NCBI GenBank assembly: GCA_002359085.1
Contig: DEQB01000073.1
Span: forward strand, 14,552 to 30,206
DNA: 15,655 nt
From: Erysipelothrix sp. UBA3377
Lineage (GTDB): Bacteria > Bacillota_I > Bacilli_A > Erysipelotrichales > Erysipelotrichaceae
Direction: 5' to 3'
Positions 15,042 to 15,655 of this stretch are shown here, piece by piece (the stretch's first letter is position 1; each line of letters opens with the position of its first letter). The notes under the pieces were generated by a model. The model was not told where the DNA came from. It searched no databases and worked only from the letters and a program-made list of their open reading frames with translations. Made by a program: the position numbers and the translations under genes.

Positions 15042-15655
15042 TAACTTACTCTCTTTCTAATCACAATACGAATCGGAGTTCCATCAAAGTTAAAGGCTTT
15101 TCTCAAAGAGTTTTCTAAATAACGTACATAAGAAAAGTGACATAATTCTGGTTCATTCACAAACACAACAAAGGTAGGCGGTGCAACACTCACTTGTGAC
15201 GCATACAGTATTCTAAGTTGTCGACCTTGACGGTTGGGTGGTGGTGTCAACATAACAGCGTCCTGAATTACTTCATTCACAACACTGGTTGAAATTCTTC
15301 TTTGACTGTTTTCATAAACCTCATCCACAATGGGTAGAATGGTATGAATTCTTTTTTTAGTTAAAGCAGATACAAATACTACAGGCGCATAATCCAAATA
15401 GATAAATTCCTTATAGACTTCTTTACGAATTTCTTCCATCTTTCCATCTTCATTATCGACAGTGTCCCATTTGTTATAAACAATCACAATGGGTTTACCC
15501 GCTTCATGAGCATATCCAGCGACATGCTTGTCTTGGGCGCGTATACCGCGTTCCCCATCAATCACGAATAAAGCAACATCCGAACGCTCAATTGCGCTCA
15601 TGGCTCTTAAAACGGAGTATTTTTCAATTTGTTCATAAACTTTACCACTACGTCT
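15041..15655 (-). CDS. der: GTPase Der (EngA), 5' end outside window
   Basis: Double-GTPase needed for 50S ribosome assembly. Only the C-terminal 204 residues are in the window; the reading frame stays open to the right edge, beginning R-R-S-G-K-V-Y-E and continuing E-K-Y-S-V-L-R, the conserved linker after switch II of the second G domain. Visible are the VALFVIDGERGI strand, the G4 motif NKWD, the G5 segment V-F-V-S-A-L-T, and the C-terminal KH-like domain ending in G-T-P-I-R-I-V-I-R-K-R. An internal ATG at 15601 should not be taken as the start. The first G domain lies beyond the edge. Confidence 0.95.
   Translation of the reverse strand, partial: RRSGKVYEQIEKYSVLRAMSAIERSDVALFVIDGERGIRAQDKHVAGYAHEAGKPIVIVYNKWDTVDNEDGKMEEIRKEVYKEFIYLDYAPVVFVSALTKKRIHTILPIVDEVYENSQRRISTSVVNEVIQDAVMLTPPPNRQGRQLRILYASQVSVAPPTFVVFVNEPELCHFSYVRYLENSLRKAFNFDGTPIRIVIRKRVS

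Noticed and set aside
1..15655. CRISPR arrays, tRNA/rRNA genes, riboswitches, insertion sequences, phage or toxin-antitoxin genes
   Set aside because: Looked for on both strands; no repeat arrays, cloverleaf, conserved leader or transposase motif was found.

Overview
The window is a dense, low-GC bacterial chromosome segment read with the standard bacterial code: TGA ends nusB and the dxs-like gene, and Trp is TGG, so it does not use the Mycoplasma code. Gene order, strong AGGAGG-type ribosome sites and TTG/GTG starts point to Bacillota. I would guess an Erysipelotrichia-like or related lineage close to the Mollicutes; that is inference, not proof. There are no insertion sequences, phage genes, CRISPR arrays, tRNAs or rRNAs, and no gene-free stretch longer than about 110 bases.

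The plus strand (1 to about 10.8 kb) carries a nearly gapless series of genes: ribF, asp23/yqhY-like, nusB, xseA, xseB, ispA, a dxs-like gene, recN, dinB, xerD and deoB. This is a compressed version of the classical Bacillota cluster (asp23-nusB-folD-xseA-xseB-ispA-dxs-tlyA-argR-recN) joined to the classical xerD-deoB pair. folD, tlyA and argR are missing from their usual slots, and a Y-family polymerase gene sits between recN and xerD. From nusB to deoB most genes overlap or are a few bases apart, so they are probably co-transcribed. An extended -10 promoter precedes asp23, a small hairpin lies between asp23 and nusB, and an intrinsic terminator follows deoB.

The minus strand (15.66 down to 10.92 kb) converges on it: der (5' end outside the window), gpsA, hbs (HU, with its own promoter and terminator), a yugP-type membrane zinc metallopeptidase, an unrecognised secreted protein with six paired cysteines, and a membrane-anchored DNA/RNA nuclease. 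The last two are the most lineage-specific part of the window. Both face outward and carry even numbers of cysteines.

Most genes are housekeeping: flavin cofactor synthesis, transcription antitermination, isoprenoid chain elongation, DNA repair and chromosome dimer resolution, nucleoside catabolism, phospholipid precursor synthesis, nucleoid structure and ribosome assembly. The most unusual item is the dxs-like gene. It is intact, well translated and in the conserved dxs position, yet it appears to have lost essentially every thiamine-diphosphate, magnesium and catalytic residue of DXP synthase. It looks like a retained pseudoenzyme. Second is an 11-bp inverted repeat followed by a T-run that encloses the ribosome site and TTG start of the secreted-protein gene.
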